Origin: Streptococcaceae bacterium
GTDB lineage: Bacteria; Bacillota; Bacilli; Lactobacillales; Streptococcaceae
Length of the DNA stretch: 64,000 nt
Direction: 5' to 3'
NCBI GenBank assembly: GCA_031270325.1
Contig: JAISXW010000011.1
Location: 1 to 64,000, forward strand
Below the pieces are notes generated by a model, which searched no databases, was not told where the DNA came from, and saw nothing but the letters and a program-made list of their open reading frames with translations. Position numbers and translations under genes: made by a program. Below are positions 18,850 through 29,646 of this stretch, in pieces; within the stretch, counting starts at the first letter, position 1; each line of letters opens with the position of its first letter.

Positions 18850-18946
18850 TGAACGCCCACAGGTCGTTCATGACCCCGCTCGGACGCAGCGCCAGCGTAG
18901 ATCGAGTTTCTAGAGATGACAAAGTCATCTCGCAGAAAGGGCGTCA
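18850..18946. repeat. Possible diverged hairpin element (related to copies at 34.1 and 44.3 kb)
   Basis: The ends TTTGAACGCCC and GGGCGTCAAA form an imperfect inverted repeat. Inside are a perfect 8-bp stem (GAGATGAC-AAA-GTCATCTC, 18913-18931) and GACCCCGCT, which recall the layout of the 112-bp element. The match is weak, so kinship is tentative. Confidence 0.3.
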
Positions 18947-18947
18947 A

Positions 18948-19226
18948 ATGATGAGGCTAGACAAATACAGTGGGCGTATTCAGGGGGGATTGGAAAAGCT
19001 ACTCTCACGGCTTAAAGCACTTCCCCTATGGCTTGGCGTTGACTCAGCGTTAGTGGCCGTGACGATCATCCTGATTTTGCTTCCCATTATCTTTGGTTTA
19101 ACGGTGATGTCGCTTGCCTTATATGCAGCAACCTTTGCAGTCTACCCCTTCCTGTCCCTGTTTGTATCACTAGGTGTGATGGGACTGGTTGCAGCAACGG
19201 TTACCCACTTCAAAAGAAAAAAGTAG
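18948..19226 (+). CDS. 92-aa membrane protein of unknown function
   Basis: The product has a basic amphipathic N-terminus (MMRLDKYSGRIQGGLEKLL), two hydrophobic segments (about residues 32-55 and 57-85) and a lysine-rich C-terminus. The ORF track start at 18849 includes non-coding hairpin sequence; GAAAGGG at 18935-18941 supports ATG 18948. Family not recognised. Confidence 0.65.
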   Translation: MMRLDKYSGRIQGGLEKLLSRLKALPLWLGVDSALVAVTIILILLPIIFGLTVMSLALYAATFAVYPFLSLFVSLGVMGLVAATVTHFKRKK

Positions 19227-19274
19227 TTAGCAGTTGCCTTATACGGCAAGATATGCGACAGAAAGAGAGAATGG

Positions 19275-19733
19275 ATGAAGATTGAAAAGACGAATAGTCC
19301 GGTAGTAATCGCCAACTTACTTGAAATAGTCCAAACCAAACACCATGAGCTGTTGCCAGATGTTTTTAAACCGTTTGACTTTGATAGCTTCAAGTCAGAA
19401 GCTGAAAAAACGCTAGAAGAGTCAGGACAAACTTTTTATGTCGCCACGATTGAGGGGCAATATGCTGGCATTATCTGGCTGCATGAGCTACCTGAAAAAG
19501 ACAATCTATCAACGTATGCTCGGCAGACACTTAAAATCGAAGCGCTGGCTGTCTTGCCAGAATTTCAAGGCATGGGCATCGGAACAGAGTTATTAAACTA
19601 TGCTGAGCAAGTTGCGAAAGCACAGCAGATCGAACGCTTGCTACTCGCCAACTGGCTTGTCAATGATGTTGCCACTTTTTATCAGGACAAAGGGTATCAG
19701 ACATTTTTAAGCTATCAAGAAAAATGGTTGTAG
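19275..19733 (+). CDS. GNAT-family N-acetyltransferase
   Basis: A 152-aa GNAT protein; the acetyl-CoA-binding loop is EFQGMGIGTELL near residue 100, and the C-terminal FYQDKGYQTF is typical. It differs in sequence from the acetyltransferase at 17702 and is not a recent duplicate. Substrate unknown. It ends the accessory cluster at a terminator. Confidence 0.85.
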   Translation: MKIEKTNSPVVIANLLEIVQTKHHELLPDVFKPFDFDSFKSEAEKTLEESGQTFYVATIEGQYAGIIWLHELPEKDNLSTYARQTLKIEALAVLPEFQGMGIGTELLNYAEQVAKAQQIERLLLANWLVNDVATFYQDKGYQTFLSYQEKWL

Positions 19734-19785
19734 GAACGAGAGACCTCAGTAAACTTAATTTGATAAGTCGGTGGGAGCTTGAAAC

Positions 19786-19819
19786 AAACAGTTGGGTGCA
19801 ATGTCATCCAACTGTTTTT
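19786..19819 (+). terminator. Terminator of the 19.3-kb acetyltransferase
   Basis: AAACAGTTGG pairs with CCAACTGTTT across a 12-nt loop, with T-rich sequence after it. Array 2 begins about 125 bp downstream. Confidence 0.8.
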
Positions 19820-19943
19820 CTTGTATCTCATCATGGTGGTGTTTTGGAACTAGGTTGCGATAGTTCGGAGGTAGGATGAGTCTGTTTAGAGATAGCTCGA
19901 GGGGGTTCTGAGTAGCAAAGAGCAAGTTCCGAACACGGAAGTC

Positions 19944-20749
19944 GGAGTTAAAACTAGGAAATTCGGAGTTCAGAATAGGAAAGCCGGAGTTCAGAATAGG
20001 AAAGCCGGAGTTCAGAATAGCAAATTCGGAGTTAGGAATAGCAAATTCGGAGTTCAGAATAGCAAATTCGGGGTTCAGAATAGGAAATTCGGAGTTCGGA
20101 ATAGGAAATTCGGAGTTCAGAATAGCAAATTCGGAGTTCAGAATAGGAAATTCGGAGTTCAGAATAGCAAATTCGGGGTTCGGAATAGCAAATTCGGAGT
20201 TCAGAATAGGAAATTCGGGGTTCAGAATAGGAAATTCGGAGTTCAGAATAGCAAATTCGGGGTTAGGAATAGGAAATTCGGAGTTCAGAATAGCAAATTC
20301 GGAGTTCAGAATAGGAAATTCGAAGTTAAAACTAGCAACGAGCGAGTTCCGAACTCCAACTTTCTAGTTCCGGACTCGGACTTTCTGGTTCCGAACTCCA
20401 ACTTTCTAGTTCCGGACTCGGACTTTCTAGTTCCGAACTCCAACTTTCTAGTTCCGGACTTCGACTTTCTAGTTCTGAACTCCAACTTTCTAGTTCCGGA
20501 CTTCGACTTTCTAGTTCTGAACTCCAACTTTCTAGTTCCGGACTCGGACTTTCTGGTTCTGAACTCCAACTTTCTAGTTCCGGACTCGGACTTTCTAGTT
20601 CCGAACTCCAACTTTCTAGTTCCGGACTTCGACTTTCTAGTTCCGGACTCGAACTTTTCAGTTCCGAACTTTGACTTTTTAGTTCTGGACTAGAACTTTT
20701 CAGTTCCGAACTTCGACTTCCTAGTTCCGGACTAGAACTTTTCAGTTCC
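19944..20749. repeat. Array 2: mirror-image array, 19 + 19 units of 21 bp
   Basis: From 19944 to 20342, 19 units of exactly 21 bp run in one orientation (core GGAGTTCAGAATAG followed by GAAATTC or CAAATTC). After an 8-nt centre (20343-20350), 19 further 21-bp units run in the opposite orientation to 20749 (GAACTCCAACTTTCTAGTTC alternating with GGACTCGGACTTTCTAGTTC). Both arms are 399 bp by my count. In the same orientation an arm-1 and an arm-2 unit match at about 15 of 21 positions. The dyad AGTTC-N-GAACT recurs. ORF 20306-20611 (minus) is a by-product of the period. Confidence 0.92.
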
Positions 20750-20880
20750 GAACTAGAAAGCGCAGTGACAAAGATGAGACTGGCAGCTTACGTCATCCTG
20801 ATGGCTTGATAATTATTGGGATCATTGTTGTCTTTTGATGCTTTAAATCTGTGATCGTGCCTTTTCTTCTTTTTAAAACA

Positions 20881-20909
20881 TTGAAAAAGTGCGAAAACTA
20901 AGCTAAAAT
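20881..20909 (+). promoter_or_regulatory. aroE promoter, predicting a leaderless mRNA
   Basis: TTGAAA (20881-20886), 17 bp and TAAAAT (20904-20909) form a strong promoter whose -10 ends six bases before the aroE ATG. Confidence 0.7.
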
Positions 20910-20915
20910 AAGGAT

Positions 20916-21734
20916 ATGGAAATTAACGGTTATACAAGATTAGCGGCGGTGGTCGCAAAGCCAATCAAGCATTCGCTCTCTCCCTTGATACATAACCTAG
21001 CTTTTGAGCAGATCGGAGAAAACGGTGCTTATCTGGCATTTGAAGTATCGGAAGCCGATCTCAAATCAGTGATTGACATGATTATCCCCCTCGACATGTA
21101 CGGTATGAACTTGTCAATGCCATATAAAGAAGCAGCTGTTGCCTATATGGCTGACTTATCCGAAGTTGCCAAACTAACGGGTGCGATTAATACCATCGTC
21201 AACCGCAATGGCAGGCTTTTTGGGACGTCAACTGATGGTGCCGGCTTTTTTAAATCACTCCCACAGTTTACCGTGGCGGGAAGTGAGATAACTGTGATTG
21301 GTGCCGGTGGTGCGGCACGTGCGATTATTGCCGAGGCGGCACTTCAGGGCGCTAGTCGGATCACGGTCTATAATCGCACCTATCGGCCAGAGCTATTTGC
21401 CCATTATCCTGGGGATATCCAGTTTAAGCCTTTGACAGCACTCAAAGCAGTGACTGGAGATTTATTGGTCAATACGACCAGTGTCGGCATGGGCGATCAA
21501 CAGCTGCCGATTGCGGCTGACCTGAAACTGCCCCCAGACATGCTAGTAGCTGATATCATCTATCAACCGCTAGAAACACCTTTCCTAAAATTTGCGCGCT
21601 CACAGGGCAATCAAACAGTCAATGGCTTAGGCATGCTTGTCTATCAAGCGGCGGAAAGCTTTAAACTCTGGACGGGACAAGAGATGCCAGTCGACATGAT
21701 TTTATCGAAATTAGCAGAAAAGGTTGAGGGGTAA
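20916..21734 (+). CDS. aroE: Shikimate dehydrogenase
   Basis: A 272-aa NADPH-dependent shikimate dehydrogenase (3-dehydroshikimate to shikimate). The substrate-binding segment KPIKHSLSPLIHN is at about 15-27, the catalytic lysine lies in SMPYKEA near 68, and the nucleotide loop is GAGGAARA near 127. It opens the aromatic amino acid cluster. AAGGA lies only about 3 nt before the ATG, too close for a normal ribosome-binding site; with the promoter position this suggests leaderless initiation. Confidence 0.95.
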   Translation: MEINGYTRLAAVVAKPIKHSLSPLIHNLAFEQIGENGAYLAFEVSEADLKSVIDMIIPLDMYGMNLSMPYKEAAVAYMADLSEVAKLTGAINTIVNRNGRLFGTSTDGAGFFKSLPQFTVAGSEITVIGAGGAARAIIAEAALQGASRITVYNRTYRPELFAHYPGDIQFKPLTALKAVTGDLLVNTTSVGMGDQQLPIAADLKLPPDMLVADIIYQPLETPFLKFARSQGNQTVNGLGMLVYQAAESFKLWTGQEMPVDMILSKLAEKVEG

Positions 21735-21739
21735 GACTC

Positions 21740-22285
21740 ATGAAAGATTCAGAAACACAGGGTAAAGTCACGTCAATAGTCGTACCTTATCCTGAAAATC
21801 AAGCACCCAACTGGGTCGAGCCGAGTACTTATCAGCCCTACCGTTTCGGCTTGGGTAAATTATCCAAGCATCCTCTAGTTGTCATCTGCATGAATCCTTC
21901 GGCAGCACGAGACCAAACTAGTGATCGGACGGTCAATCGTGTGATTGCGGCTAGTCAAAAATTAGGCTATGATGGCTGGGTTGTCTTTAATACCTATCCA
22001 GAACGTGCGACAGATGCGGGGAAGATGGCTGACTTTGATCCGCAATTATCCCAAGAAAATCTGGCGGTCATCAAAGCCTTTTTACTCAAAAATCACATCA
22101 AAGAAGTTTGGGGGGCTTGGGGTGATCTCAAGTATGAGGCACTGAAAACTGGTCGTGATGCTATTTTAGCCTTACTTGCCGAGCAAGAGATTAAAGTTTT
22201 TCATTTTGCTAATCCGACAAAAGCCGGTAATCCTCGCCACCCTCTCTATCTTAAAGTTGAAGCTGAAAGGAAACGCTATTTATGA
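21740..22285 (+). CDS. DUF1643-family protein
   Basis: A 181-aa protein with the features of DUF1643: [19 protein letters not shown] near residue 52, a central [15 protein letters not shown] and a final GNPRHPLYL. Biochemical role unknown. It sits between aroE and aroB, starting 5 nt after aroE and overlapping aroB by 4 nt (ATGA), so it is co-translated with the pathway. Confidence 0.82.
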   Translation: MKDSETQGKVTSIVVPYPENQAPNWVEPSTYQPYRFGLGKLSKHPLVVICMNPSAARDQTSDRTVNRVIAASQKLGYDGWVVFNTYPERATDAGKMADFDPQLSQENLAVIKAFLLKNHIKEVWGAWGDLKYEALKTGRDAILALLAEQEIKVFHFANPTKAGNPRHPLYLKVEAERKRYL

Positions 22286-23352
22286 ACACATTACAGGTCA
22301 ACCTCCCCAACCATCCCTATGAGATTAAGATTGCGCGTGATAGTTTGGCGACATCTGGTCAATGGGCAAAAACGCTCTGGCAGCCACAAAAGATCGTCAT
22401 GATTACAGATAACCATGTCGGTGAGCTCTATGCTGAAACGGTTAAATTATCCTTTGAAGCAGCGGGCTTTGAGGTTGTCGGGGTCTTTAGTTTTTTAGAG
22501 GGGGAAGCCTCTAAAACATTGGTGACGGTTGAAAAAGCCTATCAATTTTTAGCGAATCGTGGGCTGACACGTTCTGATGGGATTGTCGCGCTTGGTGGTG
22601 GTGTGGTTGGAGATTTGGCTGGTTTTGTTGCCTCGACTTATATGCGGGGCTTGCATTTCTTGCAAATTCCGACCAGTTTGACAGCCCAAGTCGACTCATC
22701 AGTCGGTGGCAAAACGGGTGTTAATACTGCCTTTGCCAAAAACATGGTTGGGACTTTTGCCCAACCAGATGGTGTCTTGATTGATCCTAATTGTCTCCAA
22801 ACCTTAGGAACTCGAGAGTTGTACGAGGGAATGGGCGAGGTTATCAAGTGTGGTCTGATTGCGGATGCAGAACTTTGGGAGATTTTGCAGGGTTTAACAG
22901 GTGATGTGACTGATTTATTGGCACACGCCGAAGCGCTCATCTATCATTCCTGTGATGTCAAAAGAAAGGTCGTAGTCGAAGACGAGCTGGATAATGGCAG
23001 CCGGCTCTACCTCAATTTTGGTCACACCATCGGTCATGCCGTTGAGGTCATCGCCGGTTATGGTCAAGTCATGCACGGCGAAGCTGTCGCCATTGGTATG
23101 ATTCAAATTACTAAGATTGCTGAGGCAAAAGGGCTGGCTGAAGCAGGCTTGACCAATCAAATTCGAGAGATGGTCAAGAAGTTTCATCTACCGACCACTT
23201 TTGAAGATTGGGACGTGGCACGTTTGACCAAGGCGATTACCTTAGATAAAAAAGCACGCGGCAGAGCGATAAAAACGGTATTAGTAGCTCAAGTCGGTCA
23301 TGCCGTCATCAATGAAGTGCCTTTAGCAGCCTTTTCGGAGTGGTTAGGATGA
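22282..23352 (+). CDS. aroB: 3-dehydroquinate synthase
   Basis: A 356-aa enzyme converting DAHP to 3-dehydroquinate, using NAD and a divalent metal. The glycine-rich NAD segment [19 protein letters not shown] is near residue 100, and metal-ligand histidines are in [10 protein letters not shown] near 250. The start overlaps the preceding gene by 4 nt and the end overlaps the flavin reductase by 4 nt. Confidence 0.96.
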   Translation: MNTLQVNLPNHPYEIKIARDSLATSGQWAKTLWQPQKIVMITDNHVGELYAETVKLSFEAAGFEVVGVFSFLEGEASKTLVTVEKAYQFLANRGLTRSDGIVALGGGVVGDLAGFVASTYMRGLHFLQIPTSLTAQVDSSVGGKTGVNTAFAKNMVGTFAQPDGVLIDPNCLQTLGTRELYEGMGEVIKCGLIADAELWEILQGLTGDVTDLLAHAEALIYHSCDVKRKVVVEDELDNGSRLYLNFGHTIGHAVEVIAGYGQVMHGEAVAIGMIQITKIAEAKGLAEAGLTNQIREMVKKFHLPTTFEDWDVARLTKAITLDKKARGRAIKTVLVAQVGHAVINEVPLAAFSEWLG

Positions 23353-23894
23353 GAGAGATCACAACTCAAAAGTTTTACATGGGCTTTCCGGTCTTTATCT
23401 TGACTTTATTTGATGAATCAGAGGATATTCTGTCGACAACTCTATCCAGTGCTTATAGTTTGGGTGATCAACTCGTCATTGGCATGAGCCGAGCAGGTCA
23501 TACAGCTCAAAAAATCAAGGTTGGCACGCGCTTGGCTGCAAATTTTTTATCTGACGAAGACCAGTTGCTTTCAGATATTGCAGGTTTTATTCCTGCACGG
23601 AGGCGTTCCAGTCTGCTAGCGGAAACAGGTGTGAAGTTTGAGGTATTTGATTCGGTCCCTTACCTGCCAAATTCATTGATCACAGTCATTGCGGAGGTCA
23701 CACAGATTGTCACTGACGAGCGTTATCAGCACCTCTTTCTAACTATTGAGTCCAGATTGCTAGCCAACGAACAGACAGATTTTCAAACATTCAATCCGCT
23801 TTTATATGTTGGAGATGACAAAATCAGGTACTATAAAAAAACAACACAAGACCTTGCAAAATCAGGAAGTACGCTCCGTAAAACTAGAAAGTAA
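23349..23894 (+). CDS. Flavin reductase-like (FMN-binding split-barrel) protein
   Basis: A 181-aa protein resembling the flavin reductase/NADH:FMN oxidoreductase domain: [15 protein letters not shown], then [18 protein letters not shown] and [15 protein letters not shown]. The ORF track start at 23340 is an upstream GTG; ATG 23349 overlaps the aroB stop (ATGA) and is preferred. Chorismate synthase, encoded next, needs reduced FMN, so a flavin reductase here is biochemically sensible, but that link is inference. Confidence 0.72.
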   Translation: MREITTQKFYMGFPVFILTLFDESEDILSTTLSSAYSLGDQLVIGMSRAGHTAQKIKVGTRLAANFLSDEDQLLSDIAGFIPARRRSSLLAETGVKFEVFDSVPYLPNSLITVIAEVTQIVTDERYQHLFLTIESRLLANEQTDFQTFNPLLYVGDDKIRYYKKTTQDLAKSGSTLRKTRK

Positions 23895-23904
23895 GCTAGT
23901 TTTT

Positions 23905-23913
23905 TGGTATAAT
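23905..23913 (+). promoter_or_regulatory. Possible internal promoter for aroC
   Basis: TGGTATAAT is an extended -10 with no good -35, 35 nt before the aroC ATG. It may supply aroC separately from the upstream operon. Confidence 0.4.
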
Positions 23914-23947
23914 GGCAAGTAATATTTGCGGAAATTGGAGAGAAATC

Positions 23948-25114
23948 ATGAGATATTTTACTGCTGGAGAAAGTCATGGGCCACGTTTAACGGCGATTAT
24001 TGAAGGTGTCCCTGCGGGACTGCCTTTGACTGCTGAAGATATTAACAGCGAGCTCAAACGTCGTCAAGGTGGCTATGGTCGTGGCGGTCGGATGTTGATT
24101 GAAAGCGATCAGGTCGAGATTACATCTGGTGTGCGGCACGGTCTGACACTGGGCAGTCCGATTACACTCAATGTTGAAAACAAAGATTTCAAAAATTGGA
24201 CGACTATTATGAGCGCTGCCGAGGTTGATGACAAATTCAAGACACAGCGTCAATTGACCAAACCACGTCCAGGTCATGCAGATTTAGTCGGTGGGATGAA
24301 ATATCGATTTTCGGATTTGCGCAATGTCTTAGAACGGTCAAGTGCGCGTGAAACGACAATGCGTGTGGCAATTGGTGCGGTTGCAAAACGACTTTTGGCT
24401 GAGCTTGAGATTGATGTCGCTAGTCATGTGACGGTATTTGGCGGGATAGAAGTGGCTGTACCGGAAAACTTGACAGTCTCAGACATTCGTCAACTCGCCA
24501 ATCAATCCGAAGTCTCAATCGTCAATCCAGCACATGAACAAACAATCAAAGAGTTGATTGATCAAACGAAAAAAGCTGGCGATACGATTGGCGGTGTTGT
24601 CGAAGTTGTAGCGGGAGGGCTACCCGTTGGCTTGGGGTCTTACGTCCAGTGGGATAAAAAATTGGACGCTAAAATCGCACAAGCCGTGGTTTCTATCAAT
24701 GCTTTCAAAGGTGTCGAGTTTGGTCTAGGCTTTGGTGCCGCTTATCAACCGGGGAGTCAGATTATGGATGAAATCATCTGGTCAGAAACAGACGGCTATA
24801 CTCGAAAATCGAATAACCTCGGTGGCTTTGAAGGCGGCATGACTAATGGCGAATTGGTTGTTGTACGTGGCGTGATGAAGCCAATCCCGACACTCTATCA
24901 ACCGCTAATGTCTGTCGATACGGCGACCCATGCGCCATATAAAGCGCAAGTTGAGCGATCTGACCCGACCGCTGTGCCTGCAGCAGCAGTTGTTGCGGAA
25001 CATGTCGTTGCTACTGTTTTAGCAACAGAAATACTAGAGAAATTCGGCTCTGACACTCTGGCTGAGCTCAAAGAAAATTTGGCACGTCATAATGCCTATG
25101 TTAAGGGATTCTGA
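23948..25114 (+). CDS. aroC: Chorismate synthase
   Basis: A 388-aa enzyme forming chorismate from EPSP with reduced FMN as cofactor. Family signatures present are GESHGP at the N-terminus, [10 protein letters not shown] near 110, the arginine-rich [15 protein letters not shown] and VDTATHAP. The ORF track adds 12 residues from an upstream ATG; GGAG at 23937-23941 supports [11 protein letters not shown] at 23948. Confidence 0.96.
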   Translation: MRYFTAGESHGPRLTAIIEGVPAGLPLTAEDINSELKRRQGGYGRGGRMLIESDQVEITSGVRHGLTLGSPITLNVENKDFKNWTTIMSAAEVDDKFKTQRQLTKPRPGHADLVGGMKYRFSDLRNVLERSSARETTMRVAIGAVAKRLLAELEIDVASHVTVFGGIEVAVPENLTVSDIRQLANQSEVSIVNPAHEQTIKELIDQTKKAGDTIGGVVEVVAGGLPVGLGSYVQWDKKLDAKIAQAVVSINAFKGVEFGLGFGAAYQPGSQIMDEIIWSETDGYTRKSNNLGGFEGGMTNGELVVVRGVMKPIPTLYQPLMSVDTATHAPYKAQVERSDPTAVPAAAVVAEHVVATVLATEILEKFGSDTLAELKENLARHNAYVKGF

Positions 25115-25116
25115 CG

Positions 25117-25947
25117 ATGACTTATATTCTGACGATGATTCTTGTCGGCATCTTTGCTGGGATTGTCGGTGCGGTTCTGGGGCTTGGTGGTGGGATTGTG
25201 ATCACACCTGTCTTGACTTTAATCTTCCAAATTGAGATTAAATATGCGATTGGTGCGGCGATTATTGCGGTGTTGGCGACCTCTTCGGGTTCTGCCATTG
25301 CCTACTTAAAAGACGATATGCTCAATCTTCGTGTTGCCATGTTCCTAGAAATCTTCACAACGCTTGGGGCTTTCATTGGTGCCATGCTTTCCTTAGTTTC
25401 TGATGCTAAATTTCTTTTTATTTTATATGGGTTACTTTTGACTTTTCAAGCCTATAATATGTACCAGAAATTACGTTCTAAAACAGACAGCTATGTGGCA
25501 GCAGTACCTGATAAAATCAGTGAGAAGTTGCAGCTCAATTCGTCCTATTATGATCAATCGTCAGGGAAGACCGTTGAGTATCAAGTGACCAATGTGCCTG
25601 CTGGTTCAGCGATTATGTTTGTGGCTGGGATTCTGTCTGCCTTGCTCGGTATCGGTAGCGGCGCATTTAAAGTACTGGCAATGGATACGGTGATGAAGAT
25701 GCCACTCAAGCCTAGTTCGGCAACAGCGAATTTTATGATGGGGGTCACGGCGACCGCCTCTGCGATTTTTTATTTCTTTAGTGGCCAGATTGATCCGCTA
25801 TTGGCAGCACCGATTGCGGTCGGTGTGGTCATCGGATCAATGATTGGCTCGAAACTAATGCCGAGAATTCCCGTTCCAATCTTACGTGTGATCTTTATTG
25901 TCGTCCTACTTGTTTCTGGGATACAGATGTTTTTGAAGGGACTCTAA
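25117..25947 (+). CDS. TSUP-family transporter (TauE/SafE-like)
   Basis: A 276-aa membrane protein with two hydrophobic halves, each carrying a glycine-rich turn (GAVLGLGGGIVITPVL and SALLGIGSGAFKVLAMD), typical of the TauE/SafE (former DUF81) permeases that export sulfonates or other organic anions. Substrate unknown. It starts 2 nt after aroC and is followed 4 nt later by a DUF1634 gene, its usual partner. Confidence 0.88.
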   Translation: MTYILTMILVGIFAGIVGAVLGLGGGIVITPVLTLIFQIEIKYAIGAAIIAVLATSSGSAIAYLKDDMLNLRVAMFLEIFTTLGAFIGAMLSLVSDAKFLFILYGLLLTFQAYNMYQKLRSKTDSYVAAVPDKISEKLQLNSSYYDQSSGKTVEYQVTNVPAGSAIMFVAGILSALLGIGSGAFKVLAMDTVMKMPLKPSSATANFMMGVTATASAIFYFFSGQIDPLLAAPIAVGVVIGSMIGSKLMPRIPVPILRVIFIVVLLVSGIQMFLKGL

Positions 25948-25951
25948 TCGA

Positions 25952-26329
25952 ATGACGCAACGCGAACACAAGAACTCCATCAGTATAGAAGGCCAGTTAG
26001 CGCGAATTTTTCGATTAGGGATTATCCTATCTGTCGCCATCATCGCACTTGGGCTGGTCTTGTTTATCTTGGCAAATCCGACAGTAGCAGGCAAGCCTCC
26101 GATTCCAGAGGGTGATTTGGCGACCTACTTTGTCACGCATGAGTTATTAGACCCTGTGAATATGATGATGATTGGGATTGCAATGTTGATTTTGACACCT
26201 ATTTTTCGGGTCTTGACAACGATTGTGATTTTCATCAACTATGGCGATAAACACTATACGTTATTTACAGTGCTTGTCTTAGTCATTATTATTTTATCAA
26301 TTCTATTTGGATTTATGTTGGAGGCCTAA
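25952..26329 (+). CDS. DUF1634 membrane protein
   Basis: A 125-aa protein with three hydrophobic segments (about 22-43, 70-92 and 100-122) and the family pattern GIILSVAIIALGLVLF and LTPIFRVLTTIV. DUF1634 genes are regularly paired with TSUP transporters, as here, so it is probably an accessory subunit. Confidence 0.8.
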   Translation: MTQREHKNSISIEGQLARIFRLGIILSVAIIALGLVLFILANPTVAGKPPIPEGDLATYFVTHELLDPVNMMMIGIAMLILTPIFRVLTTIVIFINYGDKHYTLFTVLVLVIIILSILFGFMLEA

Positions 26330-26332
26330 GGC

Positions 26333-27436
26333 ATGTGCCAAAAAAATATTTTAATTGCGGGACTCGGTCTTATCGGGGGTTCGTTAGCACGGACGATTAA
26401 ATCAGGTCATCCTGACTATCATCTGGCGGCCTATAATCGCAGTCAAGCACCAAGAGAGTTTGCGATTCAAGAGCAGCTTGTTGATCAAGTCTCTGATGAC
26501 TTTGCGGCCTTAGCTGTTCAAGCAGATGTGATCATCCTCAATTTCCCTGTTCAATTATCAATTCAGTTTTTGGAGATTTTGGCTCAGCTACCGCTGAAAG
26601 AAAATGTCTTAATCTCAGATTCTGGTTCGACCAAACAGGAGATTGTTGCCGCAGCAGAGCAGCTTTTTGAGGGCAAACCGATTCGTTTTGTCGGGGGTCA
26701 TCCAATGGCTGGGTCTCATAAAACGGGGATTATTGCTTCAGATGCCCTGTTATTTGAAAATGCTTATTACATTTTGACGCCGTCGGCCTTGTCAACAGCA
26801 GCAGATGTTGAGGCGCTCCAAGCACTCTTAAAGGACACACGGGCTAAATTTGTGACCTTATCTCCTGAAGCACATGATGCCATGACAGCAGTGACCAGTC
26901 ATTTTCCGCATGTGGTGGCTGCGAGTTTAGTTGATAATGCCTATGATTTCTCTCAACAGCTGCCCTTCACGGTCAATCTGGCTGCGGGTGGTTTTCGGGA
27001 TATGACACGGATTGCCGAAAGTTCTCCTGATATGTGGACAGAGATCTTGATGTCCAATCCCGCTCATATTGTTGGTCAAATCGACCACTTTAGTCAAAAG
27101 CTGGCAACTATTAAACAGTTGATACTAGGGCAGTCACGTGAGGAAATCTGGCAGTTCTTTGAACACGCTAGAGATTTTCGCACTCAGATGCCGATTCACA
27201 AAGGTGCGATGGTCAATTTCTATGACTTGTTCATCAGTGTCCCAGATCAATCTGATGTGATTCATGACGTGCTGGGTTATTTTGCTGGGCATGAGCTTAG
27301 CATTATTAATATCAAAATCAATGAAACGCGCGTGGATGTGAATGGGGTGCTGCAAATCACCTTTAAAACAGAACACGACCGAGCGACTGCCTATCGCTTG
27401 ATTAAAGAAAATGCAACCTATGAGGTTTGCAACTAA
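26333..27436 (+). CDS. tyrA: Prephenate dehydrogenase with ACT domain
   Basis: A 367-aa enzyme converting prephenate to 4-hydroxyphenylpyruvate for tyrosine synthesis. The N-terminal dinucleotide fold starts IAGLGLIGGSLA; the catalytic-region GGHPMAGSHKTG is near 122. The final 75 residues (FISVPDQSDVIHDVLGYF onwards) are an ACT domain, consistent with feedback inhibition by tyrosine. It begins 3 nt after the DUF1634 gene. Confidence 0.94.
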   Translation: MCQKNILIAGLGLIGGSLARTIKSGHPDYHLAAYNRSQAPREFAIQEQLVDQVSDDFAALAVQADVIILNFPVQLSIQFLEILAQLPLKENVLISDSGSTKQEIVAAAEQLFEGKPIRFVGGHPMAGSHKTGIIASDALLFENAYYILTPSALSTAADVEALQALLKDTRAKFVTLSPEAHDAMTAVTSHFPHVVAASLVDNAYDFSQQLPFTVNLAAGGFRDMTRIAESSPDMWTEILMSNPAHIVGQIDHFSQKLATIKQLILGQSREEIWQFFEHARDFRTQMPIHKGAMVNFYDLFISVPDQSDVIHDVLGYFAGHELSIINIKINETRVDVNGVLQITFKTEHDRATAYRLIKENATYEVCN

Positions 27437-27453
27437 GCCCCAACCCATTACTG

Positions 27454-27551
27454 AAAAGGACAAGTCTTTTTATCGAAAAGGACAAGTCGTTTTACTCAAA
27501 AGGACAAGTCGTTTTAGCCAAAAGGACAAGTCCTTTTATCGAAAAGGATAG
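27454..27551. repeat. Array 5: four and a half units of 22 bp between tyrA and aroA
   Basis: Four full units (AAAAGGACAAGTCNTTTT plus four variable bases) and a partial fifth fill the gap. The last full unit contains the perfect dyad AAAAGGAC-AA-GTCCTTTT. The partial fifth unit, AAAAGGA, is the only ribosome-binding site for aroA. The period is 22, not 21, so the array cannot be a coding heptad repeat. Confidence 0.9.
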
Positions 27552-28838
<1,287 letters not shown>

Positions 28839-29121
28839 AGTCTGAGCTGTATTGGTTTGTGAGCTTCTTTGTTGAGGATCAAAGCAGTCAGTTTGCTACT
28901 AATTTGTATGATGATGATGTGTTGGATGATTGGGATGATTATCTCTATCCGATGAAGCTGATTCGTTTCAAATCTTTGTTAAATTTGCAAGTGATTGCGC
29001 TCAGATGATATAAATACTTTGAAAAATGGGCTACTTGTAGTAAAATAAAGAACATCACATGAAGTTGTAACTGAGCAAGTCATGTGATGAAAAAAATACA
29101 ATCAAAAGGAATGTAAGAAAA
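28839..29121 (+). other. Gap after aroA; possible gene remnant and a promoter
   Basis: A frame without stops runs through 28858-29007 (VEDQSSQFATNLYDDDVLDD and on) but has no ribosome-binding site and only a GTG start, so it may be a decayed fragment. A good promoter follows: TTGAAA (29019-29024), 16 bp, TAAAAT (29041-29046), serving the next gene. Confidence 0.4.
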
Positions 29122-29496
29122 ATGACTGAAAGACAGACTAAAATTGAAGAGTTTTTGAGACTAACTAAAGAGAAAGCTGAAGCAACACCTGTAACAAGCA
29201 AGTCTTCCAAGTGGGTGGCGGCGTATCACGATGCTTTTGTCAATGAATTTCGGATTAAATTAAGTCCTGAGGAATTAGAAAAGCAGGCGATTCGTGTTGG
29301 GACTTTTGCAGTGAAATTTAATGATGAGCCTTTTGAAGAAATTGGTGCGACCTCTAATAGTAACGCTGTCGGCAAACTTTACACAGCTATCTTGCCCAAT
29401 TATAATTTCTTCATTTGGCATTATTTAGACTCAAAAACGGAAGATGGTCAAACTGATTCGGATGTCTACGCCACGATTCAACCTAAACATGTCTAA
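29122..29496 (+). CDS. Unknown 124-aa protein
   Basis: An acidic, soluble protein with no signal or membrane segment. It contains FNDEPFEEIGATSNSNAVGK and ends YATIQPKHV. I do not recognise the family. It is monocistronic, with promoter TTGAAA/TAAAAT, an AAAGGAATG-type ribosome-binding region and its own terminator, so I consider it a real gene. Confidence 0.7.
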   Translation: MTERQTKIEEFLRLTKEKAEATPVTSKSSKWVAAYHDAFVNEFRIKLSPEELEKQAIRVGTFAVKFNDEPFEEIGATSNSNAVGKLYTAILPNYNFFIWHYLDSKTEDGQTDSDVYATIQPKHV

Positions 29497-29569
29497 GCTG
29501 ATTCGGCTCAAGCAAGGACAAGCGCAGCCGAGATGGCGCTGAGCGTGAGTAAACACCTGCATTAAACCT

Positions 29570-29606
29570 AAATGGCGAGACCTTAGTTGTCTCGCCATTT
29601 TATTTC
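29570..29606 (+). terminator. Terminator of the 124-aa protein gene
   Basis: AAATGGCGAGAC and GTCTCGCCATTT make a perfect 12-bp stem, then TTATTT. The stem sequence resembles the inner hairpin of the 112-bp element at 34.1 kb. Confidence 0.8.
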
Positions 29607-29646
29607 GTGTATGGAAGCGACTTTTCATATTAGCTAGACGTTATCC

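Noticed and set aside
20306-20611. 101-aa minus-strand ORF of GTRKSES/GTRKLEF heptads
   Set aside because: A by-product of a 21-bp array lacking stop codons; it covers only part of one arm and has no start signals. Arrays with a 22-bp period or unbroken frames on both strands argue against coding.
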